DNA of 64,000 nucleotides from the NCBI RefSeq assembly GCF_023701485.1, contig NZ_JAMQBK010000031.1, forward strand, positions 227,458 to 291,457, in the 5' to 3' direction. Below, one piece after another: positions 26,780 through 36,811 of this stretch (its first letter is position 1; every line of letters starts with the position of its first letter). The notes below the pieces were generated by a model. It saw only the letters and a program-made list of their open reading frames with translations, searched no databases and was not told where the DNA came from. Both the position numbers and the translations under genes were made by a program. The DNA is from Aporhodopirellula aestuarii (GTDB lineage Bacteria > Planctomycetota > Planctomycetia > Pirellulales > Pirellulaceae).

Positions 26780-27745
26780 GTGACCGAATCGTCTCAATCG
26801 AAACGTACCTCGTCGAATCGTCGCCGAGGTTCTGACGCGGAAGCACCACCGTCGAAGATCCGCTGGATCGCTTCGCTCGTCGCTGCGCCGGTGATCCTAT
26901 CGATTTTGTGGCCCGCCATCCTGCTCGTTGTCGGCTACGCCGCCTGGCAATCTTGGGGCGCCCACTACGTCGCCCACGAATACTATGGCGTCAACGCCGA
27001 AGCGATTAACGTCACGCCGCTCCCGGATTACGTCCGGACCGACATCATCAGAACCGTCTACAACGACGCCGCGATGGACAAACTTTCGCTGATGGACAAA
27101 CAGGCTTGCGCCAAGGTTGCTTCGGCATTTTCATCCAACGCTTGGGTCCGACGTGTCGTCGGCGTTCGTAAATTGGCCGGCGGCCGGCTCGACGTGCGAC
27201 TCGAATACCGTCAACCGGTTGCCATGGTCCACGTCATCAGCCGTCATCCCGATCGAAACGGTGCCGGTTTTTTCGCAATCGACGGCGAGGGGGTGTTGTT
27301 ACCCGATACCGATTTCTCGCCCTCCGAAACGCTGCGTTACCTCCACATCATCGTGCCCGGTGCCTACCCGACCGGCGGTGTGGGATCGGAGTTCGGCGAC
27401 TCGCGTGTTCAGGCCGCCGCGTTGCTTGCCCACCTGCTGCATCCGTACCGAGAACAGCTCGGCATCACGAGTATCGGCGTCTATGGCGACTTGCGGCAAA
27501 ACCCTATCGTGCAGCTTGAGATTGCCGGCAAAGAAGCGGATGAGCGCTGGTTCTGGGGCAGCCCTCCCGGTGTCGAGGCCCAGTCCGAACCGCCAGCGAT
27601 GATGAAACTGCAAAGCCTACTCAACGGAGCTCCTCCGGGCAGCGACCTACGGCAAGTCCAGTACACGTCCGCCCCCATCGTGCAAAACCATCCGGTGATG
27701 CAGGCCCCTCGAATCGGGACCGCGCCGGTAGGCCAACCGCGATAG
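26780..27745 (+). CDS. FtsQ/DivIB-like membrane protein
   Basis: 321 residues, GTG start, 57 bp after murB. Basic N-terminus, one transmembrane helix (SLVAAPVILSILWPAILLVV, about residues 32-51), then an extracytoplasmic part with FtsQ-like features: WVRRVVGVRKLAGGRLDVRL followed by EYRQPVAMVHV and FFAIDGEGVLLP, matching the beta domain of FtsQ/DivIB. The POTRA domain that should precede it is weak. FtsQ links early and late divisome proteins in FtsZ-containing bacteria. Placement after murB mirrors the dcw order murB-ddl-ftsQ. The C-terminus is Pro/Gln-rich. Confidence 0.7.
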   Translation: MTESSQSKRTSSNRRRGSDAEAPPSKIRWIASLVAAPVILSILWPAILLVVGYAAWQSWGAHYVAHEYYGVNAEAINVTPLPDYVRTDIIRTVYNDAAMDKLSLMDKQACAKVASAFSSNAWVRRVVGVRKLAGGRLDVRLEYRQPVAMVHVISRHPDRNGAGFFAIDGEGVLLPDTDFSPSETLRYLHIIVPGAYPTGGVGSEFGDSRVQAAALLAHLLHPYREQLGITSIGVYGDLRQNPIVQLEIAGKEADERWFWGSPPGVEAQSEPPAMMKLQSLLNGAPPGSDLRQVQYTSAPIVQNHPVMQAPRIGTAPVGQPR

Positions 27746-27988
27746 CACCTGACCGAAACACCCACCTGTCTCGGCTAGGCCCGTGGAATCGCCGCGTTCT
27801 CTTTTCAGGGGCCAAGCACGAAACGCCGCTCCGACTTGCTTGCGTTTTCTCGAAGCTGCCCAAGTCCGCCAAACCAGCGAGAATGACCCACTATTCTCGT
27901 GACGAGACCTTGTGTCTATTGAACAAAAGTGAACCGGATCTCATGCCGAGATCGTACACCTCAATCACCTTTCCGAAAGCTCGACTCG

Positions 27989-29548
27989 ATGGAACCGCTG
28001 GATCTCGCCAAGTTTGAATGGAAAACAATCGTTCGACCTTTGACGATTGATGATTACGACGCTTTGTTGGCCCTCGCCGAGAAATGCTTTCCAGGGATGG
28101 AAGTGTGGGGGCGTGATCAAGTCGAAAGTTTGCTCAAGCATTTCCCGGAAGGACAATTCGTCGTCGAGATTGAAGGCAAACTCGCCGCATCTTGCTCAAG
28201 TCTGATCCTCGAATATGACGCGGGCTTGGAATGGCACAATTGGAAAGCCGTCTCGGATTCCGGTTACATCCGTAACCACAAACCCAAGGGCGACACACTC
28301 TATGGAATCGAGATCATGGTTGATCCCGAGTTCCGGGGAATGAAGCTCTCCCGACGGCTGTATGATGCGCGCAAAGATTTATGCCGCCGGATGAACCTTG
28401 CGCAAATCATCATCGGCGGACGCATCCCAGGCTACCACAAGTACGCCGACAGAATGTCCGCCCGCGAATACATCGATGGCGTTCTCGAGAAAAACATCTA
28501 TGACCCTGTTCTCACCGCCCAACTGTCCAACGGTTTCGTCGTCCGTGGACTGACGGCAAATTACCTTCCCTCGGACACCGAATCCTGCGGGTACGCAACC
28601 CATGCGGTGTGGACGAACTTGGAATATGTCGCCGGTGCCAAACGGCGATTCCATCATGCCATCGAGCCGATCCGTGTCTGTGTGGTTCAGTATCAACTGC
28701 GGACGATCAGCGGGTTTGATGAATTTGCGCAGCAGTGCGAATTCTTTCTCGATACCGCCTCGGACTACAAATGCGACTTCGTTCTCTTCCCCGAACTATT
28801 TACCACGCAGCTGCTGTCCTGTGTCGATGCCACCCGTCCGGGACAAGCCGCGCGACAGCTCGCCGCCTTCACGCCACAATATCTCGACATGTTTACAGAG
28901 ATGGCGGTCAAGTATGACATCAATGTCATCGGCGGTTCGCAGTTCGTGATTGAAAACGACACGCTCTACAACATCGCCTACCTATTTCGTCGCGATGGCT
29001 CGATCGGCAAACAGTACAAGATTCACATCACACCGAGCGAACGGAAGTGGTGGGGTGTTAACCCCGGCAACAAGGTCGAGGTTTTTGATACCGATTGTGG
29101 CCCCATCGCGATCCAGATTTGCTACGACATCGAGTTCCCCGAATTAACTCGCATCGCGACTCAAAAAGGGGCATCCATCATCTTCGTGCCGTTCAACACC
29201 GACACGCGGCACGGATACCTGCGTGTGCGTTATTGCGCCCAGGCCCGCTGTGTGGAGAATCACTTATACGTCGCCATCTCCGGTTGCACCGGGAACCTGC
29301 CGTTCGTGGAGAATTCAGACATCCACTACGCCCAGTCCGGAATTTTCACGCCCGCCGATGCGGAGTTCGCCCGTGACGCGATCGCCGACGAATGCAATCC
29401 GAACGTCGAAACGCTCATCGTCCACGACCTCGACTTCGAACAACTCCGCCGACACCGTGAACAAGGTTCGGTGCAAAACTGGAATGATCGCAAACTGGAT
29501 CTGTACAAGATCGTCTACACCGAAGACGGCACCAAGTTCGAAGTCTGA
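27989..29548 (+). CDS. GNAT acetyltransferase-nitrilase fusion (YhcX-like)
   Basis: 519 residues from ATG 27989; the frame is open to 27929 but [20 protein letters not shown] is the natural start. Residues 1-210 form a GNAT domain ([40 protein letters not shown]). Residues 225-500 form a carbon-nitrogen hydrolase with the full triad: Glu in [11 protein letters not shown], Lys in [12 protein letters not shown] and Cys in [13 protein letters not shown]. The same two-domain layout is known from Bacillus YhcX. The substrate is unknown; amide hydrolysis coupled to acyl transfer is a plausible reading. Convergent with queC, separated by a bidirectional hairpin. Confidence 0.92.
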   Translation: MEPLDLAKFEWKTIVRPLTIDDYDALLALAEKCFPGMEVWGRDQVESLLKHFPEGQFVVEIEGKLAASCSSLILEYDAGLEWHNWKAVSDSGYIRNHKPKGDTLYGIEIMVDPEFRGMKLSRRLYDARKDLCRRMNLAQIIIGGRIPGYHKYADRMSAREYIDGVLEKNIYDPVLTAQLSNGFVVRGLTANYLPSDTESCGYATHAVWTNLEYVAGAKRRFHHAIEPIRVCVVQYQLRTISGFDEFAQQCEFFLDTASDYKCDFVLFPELFTTQLLSCVDATRPGQAARQLAAFTPQYLDMFTEMAVKYDINVIGGSQFVIENDTLYNIAYLFRRDGSIGKQYKIHITPSERKWWGVNPGNKVEVFDTDCGPIAIQICYDIEFPELTRIATQKGASIIFVPFNTDTRHGYLRVRYCAQARCVENHLYVAISGCTGNLPFVENSDIHYAQSGIFTPADAEFARDAIADECNPNVETLIVHDLDFEQLRRHREQGSVQNWNDRKLDLYKIVYTEDGTKFEV

Positions 29549-29563
29549 CGGCGATTTGCGTAT

Positions 29564-29593
29564 GGGAGGTTTGCGAGGAAACACAAACCTCCT
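29564..29593. terminator. Shared hairpin between convergent genes
   Basis: GGAGGTTTG (29565-29573) and CAAACCTCC (29584-29592) make a perfect 9-bp stem with a 10-nt loop, between the nitrilase-fusion stop and the queC stop. It probably ends transcription from both sides, although the U-tracts are poor. Confidence 0.6.
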
Positions 29594-29604
29594 CGAAACC
29601 AAGG

Positions 29605-30315
29605 TCAACCGCTGACGGCGGGGTCAACGATCCCGTTTTCGGCAAAACCTTTCGCGCGAAGCAGACACGCGTCACAGTGGCCGCAAGGGCGAACTTCCCC
29701 TTCGGCCTGGTCGGTACCAATGGGATCGTAGCACGACAACGTGTGCGAATAGTCAACGCCCAGTCGCAATCCCTCAGCGATGATTTGCCCTTTCGTCAAA
29801 TCGATCAGTGGCGTGTGAATCCGCAACTTCGGTCCCTCACCGACACCCGCTTTGGTTGCCAGCCGGGCCATCGTTTCGAACGCCGCGATGAACTCGGGAC
29901 GGCAATCAGGATAGCCGCTGTAGTCGAGCGAATTGACACCAATGAAAATATCGGTCGATCCGCTCGTTTCGGCGACCGCGAGGGCATAGGACAAAAAGAT
30001 CGTGTTGCGCGCAGGCACATAGGTGACCGGGATCTCATCGCCGATGTCTTCCACACGATCCGATTTGGGAACGTTGATATTCGGATCGATTAACGCCGAT
30101 CCGCCGAGCTGCGCTAAGTCGATATCGATAATTCGATGCGACGCCGCGCCCATCGACTTGGCCAACCATTTGGCTCGCTCGAGTTCACCCTCATGTCGCT
30201 GGCCGTAACGGAAACTGATTGCGTGAACGGCAAACCCCTGTTCCCGCGCGATCGCCAGACACGTTGCGCTGTCCAAACCACCGGAGAGCAGAACAACCGC
30301 ACTCAACCCTTCCAT
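29605..30315 (-). CDS. queC: 7-cyano-7-deazaguanine synthase
   Basis: 236 residues. The PP-loop [19 protein letters not shown] lies at the N-terminus and the zinc site at the C-terminus (SCYDPIG, then [16 protein letters not shown]). [34 protein letters not shown] and [18 protein letters not shown] are family hallmarks. QueC uses ATP and ammonia to turn carboxy-deazaguanine into preQ0, the precursor of queuosine in tRNA. The start overlaps the end of the upstream YhaM-type gene by 13 bp. No other queuosine gene is in the window. Confidence 0.96.
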   Translation of the reverse strand: MEGLSAVVLLSGGLDSATCLAIAREQGFAVHAISFRYGQRHEGELERAKWLAKSMGAASHRIIDIDLAQLGGSALIDPNINVPKSDRVEDIGDEIPVTYVPARNTIFLSYALAVAETSGSTDIFIGVNSLDYSGYPDCRPEFIAAFETMARLATKAGVGEGPKLRIHTPLIDLTKGQIIAEGLRLGVDYSHTLSCYDPIGTDQAEGEVRPCGHCDACLLRAKGFAENGIVDPAVSG

Positions 30316-31259
30316 AACTTCCGTCCAATACTCGGGTTAAAATTAGTCCAATTGCCATCGGCGGCGACGTCCCTTCCGATGATCGCAGTGTAGAAAGCAA
30401 GCTTTGCATCGAGGTTATCGATGTGATGCAGCGCGACCGCTTCGAGCGTCACGGGAATCTTGGGACTGCCGAACTCTTGGCTGCCGTGATGACTGACGAC
30501 GAGGTGCTCGAGCTGGTAACGAAGATTTGTCGGGAACGATTCTCCGCTATCGCGTTCGACTTGTTGAATCTTCTCGCTGAGTTGCTGGATACCAATGACG
30601 ATATGTCCGATCAATTGACCGCGATCGGTGTAGCTGATCTCGCCGCTCGCCTTCAGTTCATCGATCTTTCCCAAATCATGGAGGAAGGCGCCCATCATCA
30701 GCAACTCCGTATCGAGTTCGCTGTAGCGGGGCGAGATCAATCGAACCAACTCCATCATGTTGACGGTGTGGTGCAGCAAACCGCCGGGATACGCATGATG
30801 ATTCGACACCGCCGCCGCTGCGACGCGGAACCGCTCCATAAAATCATCATCTTCGAGGTACGCAGCCGCCAGCCGTGTGAGGAACGGCTGAGACAACGTC
30901 GCGAGCAATTCTCGCAATCGTGCCGTGTGCTGCTCAGCCTGTCCCGAATCGAATCGATCAAAATCATTCGCGTCCACTTCGCTGGCGTCCATCCGCTCGA
31001 GCTGCGTGACGATGATTTGCAACACGCCGTTATGAATCTGGGTCCGACCTTGGCAAAAGATATAGTCGCCTCGGTCAAACCGATCAAAGATCGTTTCGTC
31101 TGCGTTCCACATCATCGCGGCAATCGTTCCGCTGCGGTCGGACAATTTCAAAAGGATGTATTTGCCGCCTTGGCGGTTAACACGGAGCTGCTTGTCGGCA
31201 GCCTGGAACGCTTGAGCCAACGTCATCCCGTCGGCGAGCTCGTTGATAGGTGTACGCAA
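30303..31259 (-). CDS. YhaM-type 3'-5' exoribonuclease (OB-fold plus HD domain)
   Basis: 318 residues with a TTG start at 31259 ([20 protein letters not shown]). The frame is open to 31343, but that extension runs through a GGGCA repeat and is unlike the family, so the short form is preferred; the start is uncertain. An OB-fold domain comes first ([40 protein letters not shown]). The HD-domain metal ligands follow: [19 protein letters not shown] and [13 protein letters not shown], then HIVIGIQQL and [17 protein letters not shown]. YhaM degrades RNA and DNA 3'-5' with Mn. It precedes queC with a 13-bp overlap. Confidence 0.88.
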   Translation of the reverse strand: MRTPINELADGMTLAQAFQAADKQLRVNRQGGKYILLKLSDRSGTIAAMMWNADETIFDRFDRGDYIFCQGRTQIHNGVLQIIVTQLERMDASEVDANDFDRFDSGQAEQHTARLRELLATLSQPFLTRLAAAYLEDDDFMERFRVAAAAVSNHHAYPGGLLHHTVNMMELVRLISPRYSELDTELLMMGAFLHDLGKIDELKASGEISYTDRGQLIGHIVIGIQQLSEKIQQVERDSGESFPTNLRYQLEHLVVSHHGSQEFGSPKIPVTLEAVALHHIDNLDAKLAFYTAIIGRDVAADGNWTNFNPSIGRKLWKG

Positions 31260-31526
31260 GTGAGAATAGAGGTCTGAGGGCAAAAACGAAGCGAGAGAGC
31301 CATGACATCGGGGCAGGGCGGTGAAGCCGCCCGGTGCCGGCACTCCAAGAGCCTACCAAGGGACCGGTGGTCTGGAAAAGCGGAGGGCGAAAGCCACCCA
31401 ACCGGTGATCCACGTTTCCTCTCCGAATAATTCGCGACTTCCCGAGCCCGCGAGACTGGATTCGCAGCTCACCCCGATTTACCCTGCACGTGCACGCTCC
31501 TGTTCGACTGATCACGCGGGACCCAC

Positions 31527-33389
31527 ATGGCCGTTTCGACCGCCGATATCGAATTCCTCGACCCACCCCTGCTCGAAGGTGAACTGGGCCGGCTCGGCCC
31601 CTACCGGGTCACCGGTCTTTTGGGCGTTGGAGGCATGGGTCAGGTGTTCCAAGCGGAGGACACCCGCTTGCGACGCACCGTCGCAATCAAGGTGATGAAC
31701 CCAAAGTTTGCGTCCACCAACCACAGCCGCAAGCGATTCGTCGCCGAAGCCCGATCCATGGCGGCGATCCATCACGACAATGTTGCCGTGATTTTCGAGG
31801 TCGGTCAGCATCAGCGAACGCCGTACATGGCAATGGAACTGCTGCACGGACGCACAATCGAACAATGGGTCCAAGAGGGCCGGCATTTCGACCACTTCGA
31901 AATCATCGAGATCGCCAAACAAACCGCCCTCGGCCTCGATGCCGCACACCAACGAGGGATCGTGCATCGCGACATCAAACCAGCAAACCTATGGATGCAA
32001 TCCCCGCAAGATCGGATCAAGATTCTCGACTTCGGACTCGCGCTGATGGGAAACGGCATCGATCGCCTATCCGGCGTCGGCAGCGTCGTCGGCACGCTCG
32101 GATACCTGTCGCCCGAACAAGCCAGCAACGATCCGGTCGACGAACGGACCGATTTGTACGGGCTCGGAGTCGTCATGTATCAACTCTGTACCGGGCAACT
32201 CCCCTGCGTAGGCGACAAGGTCGCGTCGCAACTGATCGCGATCATCAACCAACCCCCAATCCCGTTCGTCGATCACGGCATCGACGTCCCCGAACTGCTC
32301 GGCAAACTGATTCTCCAGCTACTCAGCAAAGACCCCCATCACCGAGTTGCCACCGCCAAACAACTCGTCGATCGACTCGATGCCGTAGCGGACGAGATCC
32401 GACACGGCAAACAACGTCTGCTCGACATCAAAGTCGCCCCCGACGATCTCGGCGCGGGCAAATCCCGCAAGCGATCGCGACGGCGGGGATCAAAAAAACA
32501 ATCGGAGCGAATCGATACACCGCCACCGGAAAATTCCGTCTCCGAGCAAAACGCCGTTCCCCTTCGCGAGCAGCCGAGCGTTGAGAGGCCCGGCGAGTCC
32601 AATGACTCGACCCCTCCCAATTCAATCGCTGGCACCCCCGATGTTTCGACTTCATTTCCAGGCGATGTGACGAGCGAGGAATCAGCTGAGTCGCCTCCTA
32701 TCGGTGCAGATTCGCACGAACTGGATGAATTGGAATTACTCGATGACGAGGAATCGAGATTCGGTAATTGGCCCTGGATCATCGTGTCGATCGTTTCGGC
32801 GACGCTGCTCACTTTGGGGCTGGGTAGCTATCTGTGGTTTCGTCCGAACCGGGCGGCTCAGGTCGCCCGCCCGATCGTGTCGGATCAAACCCCGCAAGTG
32901 CCGGCTCATTCGAATTCGTCAGGAGAATCACGAACTAACTCGGTCTCATCTGCTGGGACAACGACATCGGCAAACGAATCCCCCGAAGTCACCGTTACGT
33001 CGATCGCACCCATCGTTTTGAAAGACGAAATCGAAGGCAGCCGCAGTGTCCTCGCGGGCAACTTCACCCGCTTTAGTCTTCGCCTGGCGAACGAGGCGAC
33101 CTCTGAAGACGAGGACCCGCGGAGAATTCATCAGAACGCCAAAAAGGTCGTCAGCATCGTGACGTACCTACAGCAGGAGGGCTCCTCCAATGTGACCCAA
33201 CCCGCGTTCCCACAACACGTATCAGCCAAACGTCTGCCCCCGCCCGGCCAATCATCCGTCCTCCCCGTGCAGTTCCCAACCCAAGGGCTGACGCCTGGAA
33301 AATACACTGTCCGCTTTGAACTGCAGATACCGAATGGGAGGAAGGTCATGGAGCAAGAACTCGAATTTACTGTGAAACCACGCAAGTAA
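31527..33389 (+). CDS. Transmembrane serine/threonine protein kinase
   Basis: 620 residues. Complete Hanks-type kinase domain (about residues 24-290): glycine loop GLLGVGGMGQVFQAED, Lys55 in VAIKVM, HRDIKPANL at 147-155, DFGLAL at 168-173 and GTLGYLSPEQAS. A charged Ser/Pro/Glu linker leads to one transmembrane helix near residues 414-436 (WIIVSIVSATLLTLGLGSYL), then a C-terminal domain of about 180 residues outside the membrane, ending TPGKYTVRFELQIPNGRKV, which resembles a CARDB-like or Ig-like fold. It probably senses an envelope signal. The next gene, 173 bp downstream, encodes a sigma-like protein, a pairing seen in planctomycetes. Confidence 0.93.
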   Translation: MAVSTADIEFLDPPLLEGELGRLGPYRVTGLLGVGGMGQVFQAEDTRLRRTVAIKVMNPKFASTNHSRKRFVAEARSMAAIHHDNVAVIFEVGQHQRTPYMAMELLHGRTIEQWVQEGRHFDHFEIIEIAKQTALGLDAAHQRGIVHRDIKPANLWMQSPQDRIKILDFGLALMGNGIDRLSGVGSVVGTLGYLSPEQASNDPVDERTDLYGLGVVMYQLCTGQLPCVGDKVASQLIAIINQPPIPFVDHGIDVPELLGKLILQLLSKDPHHRVATAKQLVDRLDAVADEIRHGKQRLLDIKVAPDDLGAGKSRKRSRRRGSKKQSERIDTPPPENSVSEQNAVPLREQPSVERPGESNDSTPPNSIAGTPDVSTSFPGDVTSEESAESPPIGADSHELDELELLDDEESRFGNWPWIIVSIVSATLLTLGLGSYLWFRPNRAAQVARPIVSDQTPQVPAHSNSSGESRTNSVSSAGTTTSANESPEVTVTSIAPIVLKDEIEGSRSVLAGNFTRFSLRLANEATSEDEDPRRIHQNAKKVVSIVTYLQQEGSSNVTQPAFPQHVSAKRLPPPGQSSVLPVQFPTQGLTPGKYTVRFELQIPNGRKVMEQELEFTVKPRK

Positions 33390-33562
33390 ACGACCTATCT
33401 GGCACAATTGATGCTGCGTTTCTTGCTGAGCATTGATCTGGCCGAAAAAAATTTTTCGTTTCTCTCTACCCAGCCAATAATATTCTGGAAGAATACCGCC
33501 TCAAACACCCTTTAAGGCAAACTTCACCACCACAAGCGAGGATTCGGGGTTAGAATACGCGA

Positions 33563-34465
33563 ATGAACGAAGCGTCAGCCTCCTCTGTCGACAAATCCGA
33601 TGCCGCGGCGGGTAGCAAACGCTCGGGCGTTGTTGATCAATTTGCTAGCAATTCGGGATCAGGCAGCTCTTCCACTGCAACACTTTCGAGCAGCCAATGG
33701 ATCACGACCTCCAGCAGCGTGCACTTGGCACGGTCGAAACAAACGTGGACAGGTGCCGGGAGTGCCGCGGGGTACGTTCTGCGGTATCTCACCCCGATGC
33801 GACGCTTGATGCTGGATGTCGTTGGTGGCGAGAAAGAAGCCGACCGTGCGTTGTCGATCCTCGTCGCTCATTTGGTAAAAGCCGGCTTCAGCGGGCATGA
33901 CAGAGGACGGCTACGAGACTTTTTGGTTCGCGGGATCCGCTCGGCCGCAAAAGCTCGTTACGACGAAGCCGTCCAGGGTGGTGGCAAAAACGACTCGCTC
34001 GAAATCGCCGAGTCTACGAACGCTCCTGTCCCCCCCAAAATGGAACTGGCCCAACTGGAGTCACCCCAATGGCGGGCCTATTGGCGGGATGGAATTTTGC
34101 AACGAAGCTGGCGTTCCCTCGAACGATACCAACACGCCCGCCGCTACGATCGCATCACCCATACGCTCCCCGAAGGCGGAGAACCACCTCGTGAGGATCT
34201 TATTCACGACGTGCTACGCGTCGCGATGGCTTACCCCAACGAATCATTAGAATCTTGGGCCGGACGCGTCGCCTCCACCACGGGCCGTAAAGTCAAACCA
34301 GATGAAGTCAAAAGCCAACTCGAATTGGCGAGAATTCGATTTGCTCAGCAAATCGCCGACGAAGTTGCCCAGACGCTCGAAACCCCCGATCCGGTGATGA
34401 TTCAGTCGGAAATCAAAGCCCTCGGACTCGGCAAAGCGTTTGCCGGTGTGAAGGTTCAAGCTTAA
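33563..34465 (+). CDS. Hypothetical protein, possibly divergent ECF-sigma-like
   Basis: 300 residues. A Ser-rich N-terminus (residues 1-60) precedes a helical region (AAGYVLRYLTPMRRLMLDVV; EADRALSILVAHLVKAGFSG; RGRLRDFLVRGIRSAAKARY) whose spacing resembles sigma-70 region 2 of planctomycete ECF factors. A second helical part has WRAYWRDGILQRSWRSLERY and a possible region-4-like SWAGRVASTTGRKVKPDEVK. No motif is decisive. Its position behind a transmembrane kinase fits the kinase-associated sigma families of planctomycetes. It could equally be an unrelated helical protein. Confidence 0.6.
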   Translation: MNEASASSVDKSDAAAGSKRSGVVDQFASNSGSGSSSTATLSSSQWITTSSSVHLARSKQTWTGAGSAAGYVLRYLTPMRRLMLDVVGGEKEADRALSILVAHLVKAGFSGHDRGRLRDFLVRGIRSAAKARYDEAVQGGGKNDSLEIAESTNAPVPPKMELAQLESPQWRAYWRDGILQRSWRSLERYQHARRYDRITHTLPEGGEPPREDLIHDVLRVAMAYPNESLESWAGRVASTTGRKVKPDEVKSQLELARIRFAQQIADEVAQTLETPDPVMIQSEIKALGLGKAFAGVKVQA

Positions 34466-34667
34466 AACGCGGCAACTCGTTTGCCCCTCGTCGTCCACGC
34501 TCGTGCTGACGGCGGATCCGATAGCGGATTCCCCACTTTCGCCAAGAGAGTGAAAGCGTCGAAGCGTTTCTTCGGTCTTCGTTTGGACCGCCGACGAACG
34601 ATCTGGCCCTCCACGACCGGGTTTTGCTACCGTCGGTTTTCTCGGCCGTTCCCTTCTTGAGGACGAC

Positions 34668-34697
34668 GCCCCGCGAATGGCGGGGCAGGGTAGGGCG
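34668..34697. repeat. GC-rich hairpin joined to GGGCA-type repeat
   Basis: GCCCCGC (34668-34674), loop GAATG, GCGGGGC (34680-34686), then AGGGTAGGGCG. It lies about 50 bp before the flhA ribosome-binding site and ends in degenerate GGGCA units. A transcript end for the upstream gene is possible but there is no U-tract. Confidence 0.5.
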
Positions 34698-34747
34698 ACC
34701 GCAGATTCCCCAACCATCAACATAAATTTTTCGACGAAGGAACGTCC

Positions 34748-36811
34748 ATGCAGTGGGTGATGCGCTACCGCGATCTGGTGTTGCCGATGGGCATCATCGG
34801 TTGCCTCGTAGTCATCCTGGTGCCACTACCACCGCTGTTGATGGACCTTTTGCTCGCTACCAATATCACGGTCGGTGTGATCGTGCTGTTGACAACGGTC
34901 TACGTCCAAACGCCACTCGAATTCAGCATTTTCCCGTCGCTCCTGCTGGCCACGACGCTCGCCCGCTTGGTCCTCAACGTCGCCACAACGAGGTTGATTT
35001 TAACGAGCACGGAATCCGGAGATAGTTCGGCGGTCGGAGGCGTGATCCAGGGTTTCGGTGAATTCGTCGCTGGGGACCGGATCGAAATCGGAATCATTAT
35101 CTTCGTGATCATCGTGTTGATTCAGTTCATCGTGATCACCAAAGGTGCAACTCGGATCAGTGAAGTCGCCGCGCGTTTCGCATTGGACGGGATGCCGGGC
35201 AAGCAGATGGCGATCGACGCCGACCTCAACGCCGGAACCATCGACGAAAAACAAGCCCAGCAGCGCCGCGAAGAGGTGGCGTCGCAAGCAGATTTTTACG
35301 GGGCGATGGACGGTGCGAGTAAGTTTGTCCGCGGGGATGCGGTTGCCGGTATCGTGATCACGCTCGTGAACGTCGCCGGCGGTTTGTACATCGGGGTGAT
35401 GCGTTACGACATGACCATCGCCGAAGCCGCTGAACTGTTTACCAAACTCACGATCGGTGACGGGTTGGTCAGCCAAGTGCCGGCGCTGTTGATCTCATTG
35501 GCCGCCGGTTTGTTGGTGACGCGGAGCGCTCGCAAAGCGAACCTACCTGAACAATTCCTCCAACAACTCTTTAGCAATCCAAAAGCACTCGCGGTCGCAG
35601 GCGGATTTCTCTCACTGTTGATCCTGACGAACCTGCCCACGGTTCCAATGGCCACACTCGGTGCCGGCTGCATCGGGCTGGCTGTCGTCCTGCGTCGGCA
35701 ACGCGCTCAAGATCAGTTTGATGAACAAGCTTCCGAGGATGCTCAAGCGGCGGCTGCGGCAGCGCCTCCGGACAAGCGTGTCGAAGACTTTCTCGCCGTC
35801 GATCCGATGGAACTGGCGATCGGCCTCGGCCTTCTTTCACTCGCCGACCCCGCTCGCGGCGGCGATTTGATGCAACGGATCACCGGCGTGCGTAACGCCA
35901 TGGCAGGGGACATCGGCATTGTGCTGCCCAAGGTTCGTATCCGCGATGATATGAACCTCGATGACAACCAATACGAAATCCGGATTGCCGGAAACCCGAT
36001 TGCGACCGAACGCGTTTTACCGGACAGCTTGCTCGCGATCGACAGCGGGCATACCACCGGCGTGATTGACGGTGAACCGACGCGTGACCCGACGTTTGGC
36101 GAACCCGCCGTCTGGATCGATCCGATCCGCCGCGAACAAGCCGCCATTTATGGCTACACGACAGTCGAACCCGGTGCCGTCTTGGCGACACACTTGCAAG
36201 AGATCGCACGTCGTCACGCTGATGAATTACTCACCCGTGACGCCACCAAACATCTCATCGACGAACTCAAACAAGCCGCTCCGGCGGTTGTAGATGAACT
36301 GATTCCCGGTGTCTTGAAGGTCAGCGATGTGCAACAGGTGCTGCAGACTTTGCTGCGGGAAGATGTCCCGATCCGACAACTTTCGATCATTCTCGAAACG
36401 CTCGGTGACCACGCGTCGAAAACCAAGGACCCGATCTTCCTCAGCGAGTACGTACGTCATCGACTCGCCCGCACAATCAGCACGCGGTACCGCGACGAAT
36501 ACGGCCAACTGCACGTCATCGCGCTCGACCCGGCGATGGAAGACCGCATCGCGGCAGGCATTGAACATACCGACCGTGGGCTTTTTATTCGGATGAGCCC
36601 ATCGGCTGTCGACTCGACTTGCAAAAAAATCTCCATTGGTGTTAAGAAACTAATCACGTTGGGTCATCACCCGGTCGTTTTGGTCAGTCCGCGGATTCGT
36701 CCCGGTCTGCGCCAGATCATTGCCGCATCGATGCCCCGCGTACGTATCCTTTCCTACAACGAAATCACGCAGGATACGCAAATCCAGTCGCACGGCGTGG
36801 TGAGTGATTGA
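34748..36811 (+). CDS. flhA: Flagellar export protein FlhA
   Basis: 687 residues, the normal family length. A good ribosome-binding site (GAAGGA, 34736-34741) precedes the ATG by 6 bp. About eight N-terminal membrane helices (PMGIIGCLVVILVPLPPLLM onward) surround the family signature LARLVLNVATTRLIL and the loop DGASKFVRGDAVAGIVITLV. The cytoplasmic half (from about residue 330) forms the nonameric export-gate ring that docks chaperone-substrate complexes. It overlaps flhF by one base (TGATG). The rest of the export apparatus is not in the window. Confidence 0.97.
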   Translation: MQWVMRYRDLVLPMGIIGCLVVILVPLPPLLMDLLLATNITVGVIVLLTTVYVQTPLEFSIFPSLLLATTLARLVLNVATTRLILTSTESGDSSAVGGVIQGFGEFVAGDRIEIGIIIFVIIVLIQFIVITKGATRISEVAARFALDGMPGKQMAIDADLNAGTIDEKQAQQRREEVASQADFYGAMDGASKFVRGDAVAGIVITLVNVAGGLYIGVMRYDMTIAEAAELFTKLTIGDGLVSQVPALLISLAAGLLVTRSARKANLPEQFLQQLFSNPKALAVAGGFLSLLILTNLPTVPMATLGAGCIGLAVVLRRQRAQDQFDEQASEDAQAAAAAAPPDKRVEDFLAVDPMELAIGLGLLSLADPARGGDLMQRITGVRNAMAGDIGIVLPKVRIRDDMNLDDNQYEIRIAGNPIATERVLPDSLLAIDSGHTTGVIDGEPTRDPTFGEPAVWIDPIRREQAAIYGYTTVEPGAVLATHLQEIARRHADELLTRDATKHLIDELKQAAPAVVDELIPGVLKVSDVQQVLQTLLREDVPIRQLSIILETLGDHASKTKDPIFLSEYVRHRLARTISTRYRDEYGQLHVIALDPAMEDRIAAGIEHTDRGLFIRMSPSAVDSTCKKISIGVKKLITLGHHPVVLVSPRIRPGLRQIIAASMPRVRILSYNEITQDTQIQSHGVVSD

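Noticed and set aside
30423..31277. 284-residue plus-strand frame opposite the YhaM-type gene
   Set aside because: The opposite strand encodes intact OB-fold and HD motifs.
33443..33458. CGAAAAA/TTTTTCG dyad after the kinase gene as a terminator
   Set aside because: Only two bases between the arms, so it cannot form a normal hairpin, and no separate U-tract follows.
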